Source: Megasphaera sp. UBA5897 (GTDB lineage Bacteria; Bacillota; Negativicutes; Veillonellales; Megasphaeraceae). From it: a DNA stretch of 64,000 nt. Shown here piece by piece: positions 18,692-26,898 of the stretch; position 1 is the stretch's first letter; the number at the start of each line of letters is the position of its first letter. The translations under genes were made by a program, and so were the position numbers. The stretch lies in assembly GCA_002431345.1 (NCBI GenBank), contig DJEN01000093.1, positions 1 through 64,000 on the forward strand. Reading direction: 5' to 3'. Under the pieces are notes generated by a model that was given only the letters and a program-made list of their open reading frames with translations, ran no database searches and was not told the origin of the DNA.

Positions 18692-19366
18692 CTATTGCAG
18701 TATCTGCATCACCTTTTGATATACGTCTTCATGAATCGCCTGAATCGGCCGCATTTCGTCGTGGAGTGCACAGGAAATCCGCTGCCATTGATACTTTTCT
18801 GCCAACACATCATAGGCTTCGTGACAACGCCGCAAAAAATCCGCATTGCCCTCATGAATATCGCCGGTCTGTCCACCGGTCTTGCCCACACGCTGTGCCA
18901 TCAGCTGTTCTGTCAGTGCCAGCGGTACATCCAATAACAGTACACAGTCCGGTCTTGGCAGTCCCAATTTGTCAAATTCAAAATCTTCCAGCCAATTCAA
19001 ATAGGCGTGCTGCTGTAAAAGATTATCTATTTTGATCATCTGATACAGCATATTGCTCGTCGTATACCTGTCTGCTACGACAATGCCGCCGTCAGCTAAA
19101 AACTGTTTCCATTTCATTTGATACGACGCAAAGCGGTCTACAGCATAAAATGCAGACGCTGCGTAGGGATTCACCGCATCGGCTTCGGTTCCAAAATCAC
19201 CGCGCAGATACATTTTTACCAAGGCACTGGAATCGCTGTCATAATCAGGGAAACTGACAGCCCGGACAGCTTTGCCGTCCTGCTGCAAATGTTCGACAAG
19301 CAGTTTTGTCTGTGTCGCTTTGCCGCTGCCGTCGCCGCCTTCTATAATAATCAATTTGCCTTTCAT
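18692..19366 (-). CDS. tmk: Thymidylate kinase
   Basis: Phosphorylates dTMP to dTDP. The 224-aa protein has the P-loop GGDGSGKATQ at residues about 8-17 and the conserved DRY (VADRYTTSN, about residue 97) with a lid region rich in basic residues. An Ala replaces the usual Thr after the P-loop Lys (GKAT rather than GKTT), seen in a clade of Firmicute Tmk-like proteins. The start is 4 nt after the decarboxylase stop, whose last codons supply the Shine-Dalgarno. Confidence 0.9.
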   Translation of the reverse strand: MKGKLIIIEGGDGSGKATQTKLLVEHLQQDGKAVRAVSFPDYDSDSSALVKMYLRGDFGTEADAVNPYAASAFYAVDRFASYQMKWKQFLADGGIVVADRYTTSNMLYQMIKIDNLLQQHAYLNWLEDFEFDKLGLPRPDCVLLLDVPLALTEQLMAQRVGKTGGQTGDIHEGNADFLRRCHEAYDVLAEKYQWQRISCALHDEMRPIQAIHEDVYQKVMQILQ

Positions 19367-19370
19367 AGCC

Positions 19371-20825
19371 TCACCTTTCCAATACACAAATCGTCTGTAA
19401 TGTTCCGTCTGCCGGACCATTGGGATGGTATCCTTCAGCCAGCTTTTTCTGTATATATGCCATGCATTCGTTGGTAATCACTTCACCGGCACCGATGACG
19501 GGAATGCCCGGCGGATAAAACGTAACCGTTTCGGCGGCAACACGTCCTTCTGCTTCGGCAAAGGGAATCACTTCTCTAGCAGCTGTCCACGCGTTTCGCG
19601 GTGCTGCAGCCATTTGCGGCGTCGGCAGCGGCCGTTCCTGCACCGGTACAGCCGTGCAGACTTCATGTACAGCTGCAATATGCCGGCAAGCCTGCAGCAA
19701 TGCCTGCACCGATGTCTCATCATCCCCCAATGTAATGAGTACCAATACATGATTGCCCGCTACCAGTTCCACTTCGATACCCTGCGCCCGCAGCGCTGCC
19801 TCAGCAGCTCTGCCGTCCAGTCCCAGTCCGGAAAAATCAATCGTCACTTTCGTTTCATCAAAGCCGCCGACAGCTTCGTACCGCATGATTTCCCGACCAA
19901 AAGAAAAAATGCCCGGAATCGCATTTAGCTCCTGCCGCAGCTGCCGGGCCAGTGCCACAGCACGGCCAACGAGTTCCGGCCCATGCAGCGCCGCCTGTTG
20001 TCTGGCACTGTCCAGTGACGCCAAAAACCAATAATGCGGACTCGTTGACTGTACAACAGCCATCGCAGCACTCACTCGGTCCAGAAGCGGAAATCCCCGG
20101 CGGCAGTGCAGCATAGAAGTTTGGGTCAGCGAACCCATGAGTTTATGCGTGCTCTGCGCTGCGCAGTCTGCACCGCAGACTAATGCTTCGTCCGGCAAAT
20201 CAGGATGAAACGGCAAATGGGCTCCATGGGCTTCATCAACCAGAACCCATAATCCATGAGCATGGGCATATGCGGCCATTTCCGCCAAATTCCCGGCAAT
20301 GCCATCATAGGTAGGATAGGTAAAGACGACGGCTTTGGCCTGCGGATGCGCGGCTATTGCTTGTTTCAAAGACAATAAATCCGGTCCCAGCGATACTTGT
20401 TCTTTTTCAGCAAAACGGCTTTCCATATATACGGGCATCGCTCCACTCAAAATCAGGCCGCCTATGACACTGCGGTGGGCTTCCCGGGGAATAATGATTT
20501 CATCACCGTCACGGCAGACAGCCAGTATCATCGCTTCTACGCAAGCCGTTGTACCGTTGACAGAAAAAAATGTTTTCCCTGCCCCATACAAGTCTGCTGC
20601 CAAATCCATGGCTTCTTTCAGTGACGCTTCCGGCTGAAATAAATCATCCAGTGCATACATAAGACCCAAATCACGCCGCAGTGCATCGCCAAACAGATTT
20701 TTTTGGTACGCAGAAATTCCCTTTCCCAATTTATGTCCCGGTGTATGAAAAGGAACCATTTGTTCACGGCAGTATGCTTCCAACGCTTCTGCAAAAGGAG
20801 CCTGCTTCTGTTTTTCTCTATTCAT
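19371..20825 (-). CDS. Orn/Lys/Arg decarboxylase family protein (YaaO-like)
   Basis: PLP-dependent amino acid decarboxylase of the major-domain fold, 484 aa. It has the HTPGHK N-terminal signature (about residue 27), DEAHGAH, and the PLP lysine in QSTHKLMGS (about residue 223). Bacillus YaaO occupies the same place before tmk, but its substrate is not settled; lysine, arginine and ornithine all remain possible. The ATG at 20825 follows GAGG, two codons after the NUDIX stop. It forms the second gene of the NUDIX-to-TIGR04076 run. Confidence 0.88.
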   Translation of the reverse strand: MNREKQKQAPFAEALEAYCREQMVPFHTPGHKLGKGISAYQKNLFGDALRRDLGLMYALDDLFQPEASLKEAMDLAADLYGAGKTFFSVNGTTACVEAMILAVCRDGDEIIIPREAHRSVIGGLILSGAMPVYMESRFAEKEQVSLGPDLLSLKQAIAAHPQAKAVVFTYPTYDGIAGNLAEMAAYAHAHGLWVLVDEAHGAHLPFHPDLPDEALVCGADCAAQSTHKLMGSLTQTSMLHCRRGFPLLDRVSAAMAVVQSTSPHYWFLASLDSARQQAALHGPELVGRAVALARQLRQELNAIPGIFSFGREIMRYEAVGGFDETKVTIDFSGLGLDGRAAEAALRAQGIEVELVAGNHVLVLITLGDDETSVQALLQACRHIAAVHEVCTAVPVQERPLPTPQMAAAPRNAWTAAREVIPFAEAEGRVAAETVTFYPPGIPVIGAGEVITNECMAYIQKKLAEGYHPNGPADGTLQTICVLER

Positions 20826-20833
20826 GACCTGCC

Positions 20834-21289
20834 TCACCGTTTCGCCAAAAAATCTTCAAGCAGTGCATAGCTTTTTCCATACGAGAACTGCTGCATGCGC
20901 TGCAAAGACCGCTGCAGCGAGCCATGAATACGGTACGACGCAAATTCATCCGGCGTTACCCACTGATACGCAATATGTTCATCCGAAATAACGACATGTT
21001 CCGTTTTCGCCTGAGCCGTAAAAATTACGCCGTTTAAAAACTGTCCGTCTTTCTTTTGGTAACTCCAAATACCGGCAGGAGCTTCCAGTTCTACGTCTAA
21101 TCCCGTTTCTTCTTTGACTTCACGACGCAGCCCTGTTTCAAAATCTTCCGTAAACCGCAGCCCGCCGCCGGGAAACTCCCAATGGTGCAGTCCTTCTGCA
21201 TCATTTTTCTGCAGCAGCAGCAGTTTCCCCTCAAAAAAAATCATTGCTTTTACACTTAATCCCATCAATACATTTGCTTCCTGCGCCAT
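20834..21289 (-). CDS. NUDIX hydrolase
   Basis: Hydrolyses a nucleoside diphosphate linked to another moiety; the substrate is not predictable. The 151-aa protein carries a complete NUDIX box, starting GGLRFTED and ending REVKEETGL, preceded by HWEFPGG. The start at 21289 is chosen after GGGGGC; an ATG eight codons later is also possible. An extended -10 promoter (TGGTATAAT on the minus strand, ATTATA at 21330-21335) makes this the first gene of the housekeeping run. Confidence 0.9.
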   Translation of the reverse strand: MAQEANVLMGLSVKAMIFFEGKLLLLQKNDAEGLHHWEFPGGGLRFTEDFETGLRREVKEETGLDVELEAPAGIWSYQKKDGQFLNGVIFTAQAKTEHVVISDEHIAYQWVTPDEFASYRIHGSLQRSLQRMQQFSYGKSYALLEDFLAKR

Positions 21290-21419
21290 GATATGCCCCC
21301 ATCCATATAGATTCAAAAAGTTTAGTGCTATTATACCATATTCTATACAGCAGCGGATATACAGCCAATGCCTTTCGCGTATATTTTACAACAATACAGA
21401 ATATCTTATATCTGTCCCA

Positions 21420-21448
21420 TTTACGTAGGCCGATATATCTTGTAAAAT
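21420..21448 (+). promoter_or_regulatory. Promoter of the pyridoxamine kinase gene
   Basis: TTTACG (21420-21425), 17-nt spacer, TAAAAT (21443-21448), about 35 nt before the start. Confidence 0.65.
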
Positions 21449-21482
21449 GGAAGTACAGATTTTTTTGAGGAGGTTTTACGTT

Positions 21483-22319
21483 ATGTCTGCTAAACGAGTT
21501 CTTGCTATACATGATATGTGTTCTTTTGGCCGCTGCTCTCTGACGGCTGCCATTCCGGTTATCTCGGCTATGGGATTTCAAGTCTGCCCATTTCCGACAG
21601 CCTTATTCAGCAATAATCTGACATACGGTGATTTTACATTCTCTGACTTTACGCCGCATATGAAAGAATTTATGGATAAATGGACACAATTAGGATTTTC
21701 TTATGATGCCATTTACAGCGGTTTCTTGGCAGATGCCGGTCAAATTGCCATTGTGGAAGAAGCCATCCAGCGTTTCAGCAAGCAAGACGGCTTAGTCGTC
21801 GTAGATCCGGCCATGGCAGATGATGGCAAATTATACCCTGTCTTTAAACCGAACATCGTAACCGAAATGAAACATCTTATCAGCCATGCGACGGTTATTA
21901 CGCCAAACTTTACGGAAGCCTGCCTGCTTTTGGATATGCCCTATCCCGAAGATGCACCGTCTACGAAAACAACCAGCAAGCTCTGCCAAAGCCTCAGTGC
22001 CAAAGGCCCTAAAAAAGTCGTCATTACCAGTGTTCCTTCTACAGATGATACCATCAAAATCGTCAGCTACGACGCCACTACGTCTTCCTATGACGAATAC
22101 GTCGTTTCCCGTATACCGTTTAGTACCTGCGGTACAGGCGACTTGTTTACCAGCGTCCTTACAGGCTCCCTTCTCGGCGGCACACCGCTGCATCATGCCG
22201 TACAAAAAGCCGCGGAATTCTTAGCCTATGCCTTAGATTATACCTATGCAGCCGGCTCCGATTACCGCGAAGGCGTCCAAGTCGAACCCTGCCTGGCTCA
22301 TTTGATAGAAATGAAGTAA
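21483..22319 (+). CDS. Pyridoxamine kinase (PfkB/ThiD-like)
   Basis: Ribokinase-fold kinase expected to phosphorylate pyridoxal/pyridoxamine for vitamin B6 salvage. The 278-aa protein has the N-terminal HDMCSFGRCS (about residue 9), DPAMADDGK, TPNFTEACLL, and the anion-hole GTGDLFTS near residue 220 containing the catalytic Asp. It is of the type annotated 'pyridoxamine kinase' in Firmicutes. Start after GAGGAGG. It is monocistronic, with its own promoter and terminator. Confidence 0.88.
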   Translation: MSAKRVLAIHDMCSFGRCSLTAAIPVISAMGFQVCPFPTALFSNNLTYGDFTFSDFTPHMKEFMDKWTQLGFSYDAIYSGFLADAGQIAIVEEAIQRFSKQDGLVVVDPAMADDGKLYPVFKPNIVTEMKHLISHATVITPNFTEACLLLDMPYPEDAPSTKTTSKLCQSLSAKGPKKVVITSVPSTDDTIKIVSYDATTSSYDEYVVSRIPFSTCGTGDLFTSVLTGSLLGGTPLHHAVQKAAEFLAYALDYTYAAGSDYREGVQVEPCLAHLIEMK

Positions 22320-22357
22320 CCGTATAATACGTTTATACATAAACTTTTTATCACAAC

Positions 22358-22404
22358 AAAAGAGTGATGACAAAACGCAAAAAGCGAATCGTCATCACTC
22401 TTTT
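22358..22404 (+). terminator. Terminator after the pyridoxamine kinase gene
   Basis: 14-bp perfect stem AAAAGAGTGATGAC / GTCATCACTCTTTT (22358-22371, 22391-22404) ending in T residues. Confidence 0.88.
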
Positions 22405-22590
22405 ATTATGCCTTTTCGAGGAAAAAGTTCTCCAGCAAAAAATAATGTCATTTATATCCGCCAGTCTTTGCAATACGTCCCCAAATGTCAAAAACAGCTT
22501 TTAAGGAAGTTATTTCGTATACCTTTTCACACTATCTATTAGATGTTTTATATTTTTATGCTATATAACGCATTTTTTATTTAATAATTG

Positions 22591-22619
22591 TTGACAGTAA
22601 ATTTCGATAATGTTATATT
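22591..22619 (+). promoter_or_regulatory. Promoter of the glycyl radical enzyme operon
   Basis: TTGACA (22591-22596), 17-nt spacer and TATATT (22614-22619). The predicted transcription start falls just before the 20-bp palindrome. Confidence 0.88.
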
Positions 22620-22630
22620 GTAGAAAACAC

Positions 22631-22650
22631 TTGTACGTTATAACGTACAA
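22631..22650. promoter_or_regulatory. Perfect 20-bp palindromic operator
   Basis: TTGTACGTTATAACGTACAA is a perfect palindrome starting 11 nt after the -10. A repressor bound here would block initiation or elongation. The XRE-cupin regulator 1 kb downstream of the operon is the obvious candidate ligand, but this is inference. The rest of 22405-22590 is AT-rich with nothing recognisable. Confidence 0.82.
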
Positions 22651-22685
22651 AAGATGTGCTGTTTTTAATAAAGGAGGAAATCACT

Positions 22686-25049
22686 ATGTTGACTGAACGT
22701 ATTCAAAAAGCAAAAGATGCATATGTTAATGATATGCCTTCTATTTCGTATGAAAGAGCACGTATTTGGACGGAATCATATAAAAAAACAGAAGGACAAT
22801 CCGCTATTATTCGCCGCGCCAAAGCATTTAAAGCTGTCTGCGAACAATTAGGCGTTCATATTTTTGAAGGCGAACTTATTGTAGGTGCTATTGGTGAATT
22901 TCGGAAGTGCGGCATTCTAACTCCGGAATTTTCTTGGACCTGGGTAGACCGCGAAATGGATAACTTCTCAACTCGTGAGCAAGATCCCTATAAAATGACA
23001 GCAGAACAAAGAGAGTATGTACGTAAAAATATATTCCCCTACTGGAAAGGAAAGTCTGTAGAAGAAGCTTTCTTGGCCCAAATTCCAGAAGAAACCGCAA
23101 AAGTAGGTGTGGATACAGGTATTGTAGATACAGATTCAAAATGGAGGCAGTCTGTCGGTGAAATTACTCCTGATTATAAAGATGGATTGTTCACCAAAGG
23201 ATGGCAGGGTATTATTGATGAATGCAAAGAAAAATTAGAAAATGTACAGTTGACATCTTCTGATGGCATGGAAAAGAGAAATTTTTATCAGTCTGTTATT
23301 CTTTGTGGTGAAGGAATGATCACGTTAGGAAAACGGTATGCTGAAGAAGCCAAAAAATTAGCCGAAAAAGAAAGCAATTCTGTACGCAAACAAGAATTGC
23401 TTCAGATTGCTGACATCTGCAATAAAATACCGGCCCAGCCGCCTACTACATTTCAAGAAGCATTACAGATGATTTGGTTCTATCAATGGGGCGGCATTAT
23501 TATGGAAAATCCTCTTTCTTTAAACCCAGGCAGATTTGATCAATATATGTATCCATATTATACATACGATATGAAACACAAAATTCATGACAATGATGGC
23601 ATTCTGGAATTGATTGAATGCTATTGGCTGAAACTTTCTGAATGGGTTTGGACCATCTCTGCGAATACAGCCGATTTCTTTGCCGGGTATAATCAGTTCC
23701 AAAACTTAACTGTCGGCGGCAGTGATCGCAATGGAAAAGATGCTACTAACGAATTAAGCTATCTTGCGTTGAAAGCAACTAGTGAAGTAAAAACGCATCA
23801 GCCTGGATTATCTGTTCGAATTTCTCACGACAGTCCCCGCGAATTTGTTGATGCCGTCATGGAACTAGTAGCACAGGGAACTGGCTTCCCTGCTATTCAT
23901 AGTGATAAGACCGGTTATATGATGTTAAAAAATTTGGGGTATGAAACAGAAGATGCGCGTGATTGGAATAACTGCGGCTGTGTCGTTCCTCATTTTAGAA
24001 AAACATTTGAATGGACCAGTACGGCAAATGTTAATTTCAGCGCCGCTCTTGAATATGCAACGAATTTCGGCAAAAGCCGGTTGACAGGAAAACAAATGGG
24101 CTTAGTAATGAATCGTGCTTTTAAGACTTACGATGAATTAGCCGCTGCGTATTACAAACAGTTCGATAATCTGATTGCTGTTGCAGTAGAGTCTTCTATC
24201 TTAGCCCAAAAAATTCAAAAAGAATATATTCCCCGCCCTTATTTTTCAGCCCTTTCTGAAGAATGCCTGCAGTCAGGTAAGGATATCGTTGACGGCGGTG
24301 CTAAATACAATATTGGTCCTGTTCTTACAGGGATTGGCTTAGCTGAATCAGCTAATAGTTTAGCAGCTATAAAGAAACTCGTCTTTGATGATAACGTCTG
24401 CACATTACAGGAAATTTTTGAGGCCTGTGATAAAAACTGGGAAGGGTATGAAGAACTTCGCAAACAAGCACAAGCATGCCCCAAATATGGTAATGATGAT
24501 GATTATGTAGACGATATAGCTAAACGAATAGAAAATCATTACTATGAAGAAACAATAAAATACAAAGATCTTTACGGTCATTCCTTTACTTCTGCCTTCA
24601 TGGGAATTTCAAACTTTATTCCTACCGGCAAAGTATTAGGTGCATCTGCCTGTGGCCGCAAGGCAACCGAACCGATTTCTGAAGGCATTTCTCCTGTAGG
24701 CGGAACAGACACGTCTACACCATTGGCTGCAATGAAGTCCTGTGCCAAGATGAATCAGGATATTCATTCCGGCGGTACGCTGCTCAATATGCGCTTGAGC
24801 CATGATTTGGTAGCAACAAAACGTGGCCGCAGTAATTTGGCAGCAGTTGTGCAGTCTTTCTTTGATATGGGAGCATTCCATATTCAATTTAATACATTAT
24901 CTACAGAAACACTGTTAGATGCACAGAAACATCCGGAAAATTATAAGGATTTGCTTGTACGGGTAGCTGGATACAGCACACAGTTTGTACACTTATCTAA
25001 ACGCCTTCAGGATTCCATTATTCGCCGTTCCGTTCATGACACATTCTAA
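22686..25049 (+). CDS. Glycyl radical enzyme, unassigned substrate (PFL/dehydratase family)
   Basis: Oxygen-sensitive radical enzyme, 787 aa. The C-terminal glycyl radical site is RVAGYS with Gly762, 26 residues from the end. The active-site loop reads NNCGCVVPH, with the thiyl Cys at 432. In dehydratase and eliminase members a Glu follows the Cys by two residues (CVE); here it is Val434, so the usual general base is missing. Overall length and Cys-Gly spacing resemble trans-4-hydroxyproline dehydratase as recalled, but no proC is nearby. An ENPLSLNPGRFDQY segment (about residue 275-290) lines the pocket in relatives. The ATG at 22686 follows AAAGGAGG; an in-frame GTG at 22656 has no site. 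It overlaps its activase by 14 nt. Confidence 0.92.
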   Translation: MLTERIQKAKDAYVNDMPSISYERARIWTESYKKTEGQSAIIRRAKAFKAVCEQLGVHIFEGELIVGAIGEFRKCGILTPEFSWTWVDREMDNFSTREQDPYKMTAEQREYVRKNIFPYWKGKSVEEAFLAQIPEETAKVGVDTGIVDTDSKWRQSVGEITPDYKDGLFTKGWQGIIDECKEKLENVQLTSSDGMEKRNFYQSVILCGEGMITLGKRYAEEAKKLAEKESNSVRKQELLQIADICNKIPAQPPTTFQEALQMIWFYQWGGIIMENPLSLNPGRFDQYMYPYYTYDMKHKIHDNDGILELIECYWLKLSEWVWTISANTADFFAGYNQFQNLTVGGSDRNGKDATNELSYLALKATSEVKTHQPGLSVRISHDSPREFVDAVMELVAQGTGFPAIHSDKTGYMMLKNLGYETEDARDWNNCGCVVPHFRKTFEWTSTANVNFSAALEYATNFGKSRLTGKQMGLVMNRAFKTYDELAAAYYKQFDNLIAVAVESSILAQKIQKEYIPRPYFSALSEECLQSGKDIVDGGAKYNIGPVLTGIGLAESANSLAAIKKLVFDDNVCTLQEIFEACDKNWEGYEELRKQAQACPKYGNDDDYVDDIAKRIENHYYEETIKYKDLYGHSFTSAFMGISNFIPTGKVLGASACGRKATEPISEGISPVGGTDTSTPLAAMKSCAKMNQDIHSGGTLLNMRLSHDLVATKRGRSNLAAVVQSFFDMGAFHIQFNTLSTETLLDAQKHPENYKDLLVRVAGYSTQFVHLSKRLQDSIIRRSVHDTF

Positions 25050-25941
25050 GGGCCGCATACTGCAGCTGCAGAATTATTCTGTCAACGATGGTGAGGGTAT
25101 ACGAACAATCGTGTTCTTTGCCGGCTGTCCCTTACACTGCCTCTGGTGTGCCAATCCTGAGGGATATACAGGGAAAAATCGGATTATGTACATTCAAACA
25201 CGGTGCATTGGCTGCGGCCGATGCATCCGCGTTTGTCCTAAAAACGTCGGCATGAATCTAAATGATCCCATAGAACGGGACAAATGCAATGGCTGTGGTA
25301 AGTGCGCAGAAGCTTGTTTAGAAAATGCTCGTAAAAATACAGTTACAGAAATGACTGTTGACGACATCATAAAAAAATTAGAAACACAACTGCTATTTTT
25401 TCATAATTCCGGCGGCGGCGTAACATATTCAGGCGGCGAATGCACTGCTCAACCAGAATTTTTAGCAGAGTTAGTCAACAACGTATATGATATGGGCTTA
25501 AATCAGGCAATGGAAACAAGCGGCTATTTTGACTTAAAACCGTTACAACCTACCTTGGAAAAAATTGATTTATTATTTATGGACATAAAACTTATGGATG
25601 ATAAAAAACACGCCCAGTTTACGGGTGTAGATAATCACCGCATTTTGCAAAATATAGCCGTACTAGGGAAACAACGAAGTGATATTGTAATTCGAGTTCC
25701 TACCATTATGGGAGTTAATGGAGATGATGATAATATTAGGAAAACTGCTCGTTTTGTAAAAAGAAATTTAAAAAATCCTTGTATGGAATTATTACCGTAT
25801 CATCACTATGGCGAAGATAAATATCAGCAGCTAAGCATGCCGTATAACGCCGAACTCTTTCGAACACCCACTACGGAAGAAATACATCACTTAAACAAAA
25901 TTATTGAAGAAGAAGGCGTTCATATTGTGTCATTTAAATGA
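25036..25941 (+). CDS. Glycyl radical enzyme activating enzyme
   Basis: Radical SAM enzyme that generates the glycyl radical on the partner enzyme. The 301-aa protein has the CxxxCxxC motif CPLHCLWC (Cys31, 35, 38) for the SAM-binding cluster. An inserted ferredoxin-like domain holds two more Cys sets (Cys57/60/63/67 and Cys84/87/90/94), as in activases of dehydratase-type enzymes but not of pyruvate formate-lyase itself. GGGVTYSGGE follows at about residue 133. The start lies within the last codons of the upstream gene in another frame, so the pair is translationally coupled. Confidence 0.95.
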   Translation: MTHSKGRILQLQNYSVNDGEGIRTIVFFAGCPLHCLWCANPEGYTGKNRIMYIQTRCIGCGRCIRVCPKNVGMNLNDPIERDKCNGCGKCAEACLENARKNTVTEMTVDDIIKKLETQLLFFHNSGGGVTYSGGECTAQPEFLAELVNNVYDMGLNQAMETSGYFDLKPLQPTLEKIDLLFMDIKLMDDKKHAQFTGVDNHRILQNIAVLGKQRSDIVIRVPTIMGVNGDDDNIRKTARFVKRNLKNPCMELLPYHHYGEDKYQQLSMPYNAELFRTPTTEEIHHLNKIIEEEGVHIVSFK

Positions 25942-25987
25942 TGCAATATGAGTAACTTTTCTTGTTAATTAAATGTACAGTTTTTAT

Positions 25988-26022
25988 AAATGGCGACCAC
26001 TACTGGCCGCCATTTATTTTGG
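25988..26022 (+). terminator. Terminator after the glycyl radical operon
   Basis: Hairpin AAATGGCG-CC / GG-CGCCATTT (25988-25998 with 26005-26015, one mismatch) followed by ATTTT. Confidence 0.65.
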
Positions 26023-26067
26023 CTATTAAACTACCCATAAGACAAAATACAAAATGATAGAATATGT

Positions 26068-26096
26068 TTTACACGTATACACTTTAAGTATATAAT
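26068..26096 (+). promoter_or_regulatory. Promoter of the XRE-cupin regulator
   Basis: TTTACA (26068-26073), 17-nt spacer, TATAAT (26091-26096), about 35 nt before the start. Confidence 0.8.
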
Positions 26097-26131
26097 AACC
26101 ATAAAGTGCTATAGAATATTAGGAGAGACAA

Positions 26132-26704
26132 ATGAAAAAAAATATAATATCTGAAAACGATCCTGCCAAGGGAATAGGAAAAACTTTAAAAAAAATTCGG
26201 TTTGACCGTGATTTAACATTAGATAATGTATCTTTATTAACGGGTGTAAGCAAAACGATGCTGGGACAAATAGAACGCGGTGTATCCGTTCCTACTGTAT
26301 CCGTCTTATGGAAAATCGCCAAAGGACTGCAAGTGTCATTATCTACATTATTAAATGAACAATCGCTGCAGTATAATGCGGTTAACATTTTAGATGATTT
26401 ACAACCAGTATATGATGAAAACAATAAAATGATTTTATATAATATATTCCCTTTTAATCCGCTTAGTGGCTTTGAATATTTTTATATTATATTAAAGCCT
26501 GGCGCAAATCATAAATCTGACCCTCACCGCAGTGTTGCAGAGGAATATATCATTGTTACAAAGGGAACCCTTACTTTACAGCTAGAGCAGCATACATTTA
26601 CGTTAACTGCTCCTGCTAAAATAAATTTCCGTGCTAATATCTGGCATTCTTATACTAATAACACGAATGATGATGTAATATTTCAAAATATCATGAAATA
26701 CTAA
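26132..26704 (+). CDS. XRE-family transcriptional regulator with cupin domain
   Basis: DNA-binding regulator of 190 aa. Residues about 15-68 form an XRE helix-turn-helix (LTLDNVSLLTGVSKTMLGQIERG region), and about 110-185 a cupin barrel with HRSVAEEYIIVTKG and a late IWHSYTN, expected to bind a small effector. Such proteins usually regulate neighbouring catabolic or transport genes. The likely target is the palindrome before the glycyl radical operon. Start after AGGAGAG. It has its own promoter and a terminator containing a palindromic repeat. Confidence 0.9.
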   Translation: MKKNIISENDPAKGIGKTLKKIRFDRDLTLDNVSLLTGVSKTMLGQIERGVSVPTVSVLWKIAKGLQVSLSTLLNEQSLQYNAVNILDDLQPVYDENNKMILYNIFPFNPLSGFEYFYIILKPGANHKSDPHRSVAEEYIIVTKGTLTLQLEQHTFTLTAPAKINFRANIWHSYTNNTNDDVIFQNIMKY

Positions 26705-26800
26705 AAATACCCTTATGAAGCTGTATTTGAGCTGACTTCCCAATATCAACTTAAAATCTAACGATGGGAAATCAGCTCAATTTTCATAAGGGTATTTTTT
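26703..26800. terminator. Bidirectional terminator carrying a nested palindromic repeat
   Basis: Outer arms AAAAATACCCTTATGAA (26703-26719) and TTCATAAGGGTATTTTT (26783-26799) end in T-runs in both directions and separate the regulator from the convergent membrane-protein operon. The loop contains a second palindrome at 26729-26778. Confidence 0.82.
26729..26778. repeat. Small palindromic repeat, copy 2
   Basis: Starts GAGCTGACTTCCCA and ends TGGGAAATCAGCTC with the AAAATCTAACGAT core shared with copy 1 at 11988-12038. The arms have diverged in a compensated way (TTCCCA with TGGGAA). Confidence 0.75.
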
Positions 26801-26898
26801 ATGATGGCTATATATGCAAAAAATTCGTGTGCTAATAATTTGACATACTTTCTAGAAATATACCTAAGCAATACATCATTTTATTTTACAGATTTTCT

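Noticed and set aside
22656..22685. Upstream GTG start for the glycyl radical enzyme
   Set aside because: It falls before the AAAGGAGG site and only 6 nt from the palindrome; the ATG at 22686 has ideal spacing.
24985..25035. Longer N-terminus for the activating enzyme
   Set aside because: It would overlap the GRE by more than 60 nt and add residues not found before the SAM-binding region; ATG 25036 is better.
22686..25049. Pyruvate formate-lyase proper
   Set aside because: PFL has adjacent Cys-Cys in its active site and its activase lacks the extra ferredoxin-like clusters; here the loop is CGCVVP and the activase has them.
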